Shown: one piece after another, positions 59,606 to 64,000 of the stretch
Numbering within the stretch: the first letter of the stretch is position 1
Layout of the letters: each line of letters begins with the position of its first letter
NCBI RefSeq assembly: GCF_963678635.1
Contig: NC_087064.1
Location: 13,613,599 to 13,677,598 of the forward strand
Length of the DNA: 64,000 nucleotides
Reading direction: 5' to 3'
From: Symsagittifera roscoffensis
Lineage: Eukaryota > Xenacoelomorpha > Acoela > Convolutidae
Position numbers and translations under genes: made by a program
The notes under the pieces: generated by a model
Seen by the model: the letters and a program-made list of their open reading frames with translations, nothing else
Database searches by the model: none
What the model was told of the DNA's origin: nothing

Positions 59606-61859
59606 TGTGCCAGTCGGTCATGTCTGGAAGCTTGACCTTGAATTAGACGTTTAATCTTGATTTTGGGGACAAAATTATACTTCTGTTAGTGGTCTTGAAG
59701 CTGTAACACGATTTTGTAGTCTCATGTAAAACGCGAACCGAGATGGCTTCGACTGAAGGAGGTATAAAAGCATACGAGATAGTGACCAATACCCCTGAGC
59801 CAATGGTTATAGGGCCTGGTTTCTTAACCTCATATGTAGTTAAGGGAAGAAGGGAAGAAGAGTAGTAGGAAAATTATAGTGTGTTTGTTGGTAGGACAGT
59901 GTTGGTTGACAGGGCTTTCCGGGGAGTGTGTGACATTTGACCTGAATGAGCTGAAATGCATGTCAGCAACAAACTTTTATTTGGAACAATTCAGTGAGAA
60001 AATTGGGTTTTGACCGACTAATGGCGTTAATCGTTCAATTGATCGTATTTGGAGGAGTCAATTTGGATTGACGGATTTATTTTCAAGGTTTCAATTCTCT
60101 TTTGTTTCTGCGACCACTGAAACCGCGAAAATTAGAACAAACGATTTTTGCTAGTCGGAATAAGAAGAAGAAAGTTGAACTAAGCAGATATTGTTTTAGA
60201 AGAACGAGCGTGAATATCCGACAGTGTTCCGGAAAGTTACGATTTTGTTTTCACAATCTTTACCGTGCTAACTTTAATAATCAGGGGGGCTGAGAGCGGA
60301 TATTGCAACCTTTTTCGGTGCTGAAGAGAGGGCTTATTTGGTGAAGATCACGAATCAGGAAGGGTCTTTCAGTGAAGTGAGAGATATAGTTTTAAACAAC
60401 TTTTAGCTTCTCGGATTGGTCTGAATTGAGTTCAATTTAACATCAGATCTATTTTCAGATAATGAGGAGCTAGGAGTTGAGGGAAAGGATTGATCCATGT
60501 CCGATGGATTTGATGATTTTCATCTTCTGAACAAAAACAACAGAAAAATGATAATAAAGTTGTAACTCCGTCTTTATGAAGGACCTCGTGGTCTGGGGAT
60601 ACTGAGACCCAGCCATGAACTCAATATTTTTTCAAATAACTATTTTAATTTGCGCGGTTTGACCGATAGCCTTTAAGTTGTAACGGCTTAGTCGACCCGA
60701 GGTTAATGGAACACACATTGAACTGGCTTTGGTAGAGACGGTTAAAAGCATGTGAAGTTGTGTTTAGATGCTAGCCAGTCGTTTCATAACTGTGCCAGTC
60801 GTTCATGTCTGGAAGCTTGACCTTGAATTAGACGTTTAATCTTGATTTTGGGGATAAAATTATACTTTTGTTAGTGGTCTCTAAGCTGTAACCCCATTTT
60901 GTAGTCTCATGTAAAACGCGAACCGAGATGGCTTCGACTGAAGGAGGTATAAAAGCACACGAGATAGTGACCCTTACCCCTGAGCCAATGGTTATAGGGC
61001 CTGGTTTCTTAACCTCATATGTACTTAAGGGAAGAAGGGAAGAAGAGTAGTAGGACAATTATAGTGTGTTTGTTGGTAGGACAGTGTTGGTTGACAGGGC
61101 TTTCCGGGGAGTGTGTGACATTTGACCTGAATGAGCTGAAATGCATGTCAGCAACAAATTTTTATTTGGAGCAATTCAGTGGGAAAATTGGGTTTTGACC
61201 GACTAATGGCGTTAATCGTTCAATTGATCGTATTTGGAGGAGTCAATTTGGATTGACGGATTTATTTTCAAGTTTTCGATTCTCTTTTGTTTCTGCGACC
61301 ACTGAAACCGCAAAAATTAGAACAAACGATTATCGCTAGTCGGAATAAGAAGAAGAAAGTTGAACTAAGCAGATATTGATTTAGAAGAACGAGCGTGAAT
61401 ATCCGACAGTGTTCCGGAAAGTTACGATTTTGTTTTCATAATCTTTACCGTGCTAACTTTATTAATCAGGGCTGAGAGCGGATATTGCAACCTTTTTCGG
61501 TGCTGAAGAGAGGGCTTATTTGGCGAAGATCACGAATCAGGAAGGGTCTTTCAGTGAACTGAGAGATATAGTTTTAAACAACTTTTAGCTTCCCGGATTG
61601 GTCTGAATTGAGTTCAACTTAACATCAGATTCATTTTCAAATAATGAGAAGCTAGGAGTTGAGGGAAAGGATTGATCCATCCCCGATGGATTTAATGATT
61701 TTCATCTACTGAACAAAAAAAAACAGAAATATGATAATAAGGTTGTAACCCTGTCTTTATGAAGAACCTCGTGGTCTGGGGATACTAAGACCCAGCCATA
61801 AACTCAAAAATTTTTCAAATAACTAATTTAATATGCGCGGTTTGACCGATAGCCTTCAA
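59606..61859 (-). repeat. Two further LTR/internal units, ~1.185-kb period
   Basis: Starts TGTGCCAGTCG at 59606 and 60791. The LTR parts (59606-59879, 60791-61064) carry the same internal deletion joining GGGGA(C/T)AAAATTATACTT to TTAGTGGTCT. Each is followed by the ~0.9-kb internal segment, the last one cut at ~61859. The shared deletion shows one truncated LTR/internal unit was copied in tandem after the deletion formed. Confidence 0.8.
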
Positions 61860-62635
61860 GTTTCGCGACAACTGAAAATGCAAAGATAGTTAGAAAAGAA
61901 CATTCGAGTTAGAATTGCTGGAAAAACGCTAGAAAAATACGAGAATAAAATTGCTATTCGCATTTTTTCCGGATTAATTCGTCCCGAGTAGAGCTGTCTT
62001 GTTCCTGACAGAAACTCAAGAGTTCAGGAAGAGAAATAAAGAAGAACGGTTGACTGGACCAGAGTGACACTTGAGTGGAGGTGGACAGCTGAAGCTACCC
62101 AATGGCAAAAGAGCAAAATTTCTTCCTGAGTTAAAACTTCTTCTTCAAAACTTCTTGAGTTAAACCTAATCACCTTAAATTAGTTCTAGAGTTGCTATAC
62201 GATCATAATTTACCTAATTCTGGAAGTCGAGTTAGTATGTGAGTACCCAATTCAGCTTTTTGAGTGCTTTTTATATGATTTTGTTGAGTTAAGGCAAGTT
62301 TATAGGTTGATCAATCTGAAATGGATCAAAGTTCCATTGTCCAATAAAAAAAACGGTATACTTAATTTTCAGACTCTGTTTTTAATGTCGCTCGCGTGTT
62401 TTAGGTGTTTAGAGACCTGACCATAGGGGCATTCTTGTTTCTAGAGTGGGGGTTTGGTAGTAGTCTTTAAGCTGTACCACGGTTTGTAGTCTCATGTCGC
62501 AAATGAACCAAATCGGCTCCGACTGCATGAGGTAAAAAAAAAAACACAAGAGATTTTGTCCCTGACTCTTGAGCTAATGATTATAGGGCCTATTTTTCTT
62601 AGCCTCATATGCGACTTAAGTAGGCGACTGTTACA
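61860..62635 (-). mobile_element. LTR-like repeat b, 3' LTR of a family A copy (unit 2)
   Basis: Left end truncated at the junction TTCAAGTTTCGCGACAACTG. Right end complete: GGCGACTGTTACA at 62635. On the minus strand the preceding bases are CCTAAAAAAAGATTT, an A-rich purine tract suitable as a plus-strand primer, then TGTAACAG. Confidence 0.65.
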
Positions 62636-62644
62636 AAATCTTTT

Positions 62645-63335
62645 TTTAGGCATTGACTCCCTCCTTCGCTTTCGTCCCTTGTGCTGCAACTCCACCACCT
62701 CTCAACCATAAGGTGCCAGGTGTTTCCTCGTGCTGAACTTCATGTCGCCCTTCAGAGCTATATGACCCTCTTCCACGATCATTCTCCCGCTATCGTACAC
62801 TGGCTCCTTGTTTTCAAATCCAGCCTTCTCAAGTACTCTAATCAGTTCCCGGACTTCATACTTGGGAGGCATTGAACCCCGAATCTTCTTGGCTTGAGTG
62901 GTGCACGAATTTATCTTGATTTCACATTGAATACCCGCTGAATAGGTGTTCCCAGCCGTGTGTGAATGATTTCTGCTGCTGCTCTACAGCCTCTCTAGCA
63001 TGTATCGACGGGACCACCATTGGGCCATTCATCCTCAGTGTCATTCGCCTCACCGTCGGAAACTCCGGGATGGTAACCGGTAACACGTCTCGTTCAAGGA
63101 TTGTCTCAAGTTCTTTTTTCGCAAAGTCAAAGCTCTTCCTCCACGCTGAAGTTCTCATGACTTTTCTAGTGTTCTTCGCAAAAGGATTTAGGTTCCAGAA
63201 CTTCGGGTAGGCCTCAATAGGACCCTCTCGTTTCTCCCCCATTCTGCACAGCAGCTGGCCTCTAAAGTTGGGCACTATCAACTCTGGGTCCTTCACTTTT
63301 CCGAATAGCACTGTTTCCCTCATTTGTGCTCTCAA
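62645..63335 (-). pseudogene. Unrecognised 3' domain after truncated integrase (unit 2)
   Basis: The frame 63335-62922 (137 codons) holds PNFRGQLLCRMGEKREGPIE, FDFAKKELETILERDVLPV and FPTVRRMTLRMNGPMVVPSI. After a TGA a second frame carries the MPPKYEV-type segment, here interrupted by stops, and the basic tail, which runs without a stop into the LTR. The first half is intact here while broken in unit 1. No family recognised. Confidence 0.5.
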
Positions 63336-63339
63336 GATC

Positions 63340-64000
63340 TCAGGTTTGCACCAATTCAGCGCCGTCCCATCTGATCGTGCGATCTAAAAAACACTTCCGT
63401 TTGATATAGCTGTGGTAATATGATGAGATTATGCTTGTGTAGTATTTTCTCTTCGTCTCTTCTACTGAAGGCCACCACGGATCAGCTGTGTGGTAGAGTA
63501 AGTCCTTACGTTCCTTGTAGGACTGGCTCAAGATCTTGTAGCTATCCTCCTCCTGGTCTCCTTCTCCTTCACTCCCGCTCGTATCCATTTGGAGAGGTTG
63601 CTTTTCATTTTGTTGCTTTTCTGCGCTCGTATCAGGTCCGATAGCCTGTAACTCGCCTTGACGTGTTCCTTTAGTGCCATCATATGCACGTTCAATTCTC
63701 CCGGATTATGGATATCGTCTTTAAGCTTGACGCGTACTATCCCTCTCAAGACCTCCCGATCATCCTCCGGTTCCAGATTCGTTCTGATGTTTGAGTTGCA
63801 TGGTAACTCCCTGAAAGGTTTGCTTGACGCCGCAATCAGCTCTAGTTCTTCTCCTCCTTTGACGTCATGATGCTCTAGGTTGTATGTCCCGGATGAGGGA
63901 TCAGTTTGTAGTTCCCTGTCATGGTACCTCCTTTTTTCCTCGGAGAAATTTTCCTCTTCACCATACCCCTTTTGTTTCGGCCACTCCCCGGACTCTTGAT
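63340..64000 (-). pseudogene. pol: Pol linker and integrase start (unit 2), cut by window end
   Basis: Frames 63588-63340 and 63749-63528 match 47168-46911 and 47500-47108. RT-RNase H would lie beyond 64000. The His-containing segment is frameshifted relative to unit 1. Confidence 0.55.

Larger units (their letters stand above)
54587..64000 (+). repeat. Segmental duplication, unit 2 (with 40396-47652), runs off the window
   Basis: Collinear with unit 1 with a few per cent differences by eye. Differences include a 20-40-base loss near 55180, several one-base indels, two extra LTR/internal copies at 59.6-61.8 kb, retention of the LTR end at 62635, and an ~85-base loss near 63942. Confidence 0.9.

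Noticed and set aside
58918-60293. 63-residue frames in each internal segment as real genes
   Set aside because: They recur only because the segment is repeated; stops and frames differ between copies and no domain is seen.

Overview
This window is eukaryotic and repeat-dominated. Evidence for this is spliceosome-type introns with a TACTAAC branch site, Ty3/gypsy-type retroelement genes, a ~0.95-kb tandem satellite, hairpin elements and nested duplications. It is AT-rich and carries a 200-base assembly gap (27825-28024). I see no tRNA, rRNA, CRISPR array or bacterial operon, and no clearly intact host gene. The species cannot be named from the sequence. A repeat-rich, probably heterochromatic, region of an animal or animal-like genome fits best.

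Region 1 (1-14719) holds an unusual element with a strikingly G-poor, A/C-rich coding strand. In order it has a K/Q/P-rich fragment, a tiny membrane ORF, a Pro/Ser/Thr-rich ORF1, an envelope-like glycoprotein with signal peptide and C-terminal membrane segment, and a further unrecognised ORF (here ORF X). ORF X is followed directly by a short 3' intron and about 1.9 kb of strongly conserved non-coding sequence. The tail (ORF X, intron, non-coding block) occurs twice as direct repeats, 1-3190 and 11521-14719. ORF X is open in the first copy and broken in the second. No gag or pol is visible.

Region 2 (16081-25075) is satellite DNA: seven units of ~0.92-0.96 kb, then two units of ~1.12 kb, with internal palindromes.

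Region 3 (25076-31900) is mostly non-coding. It holds perfect hairpins, a decayed minus-strand coding region (26711-27822) and an LTR-like fragment.

Region 4 (31906-40395) is a degraded plus-strand Ty3/gypsy-like element (family A: gag and protease linker, no RT), interrupted by a dispersed repeat and followed by a ~1-kb direct repeat.

Region 5 (40396-64000) is a large direct duplication of a composite block, offset by ~14.2 kb at its left end. Each unit has a gag-only element (family B, plus strand), an LTR/internal array whose LTRs read in the minus direction, and the 3' end of a converging minus-strand family A element. Between the units lies the best-preserved gene of the window, an uninterrupted 497-codon RT-RNase H ORF (48052-49545, minus). 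Stops shared by both units show the duplication came after the family B element had decayed. The second unit has an LTR/internal block of ~1.185 kb amplified in tandem, and runs off the window.
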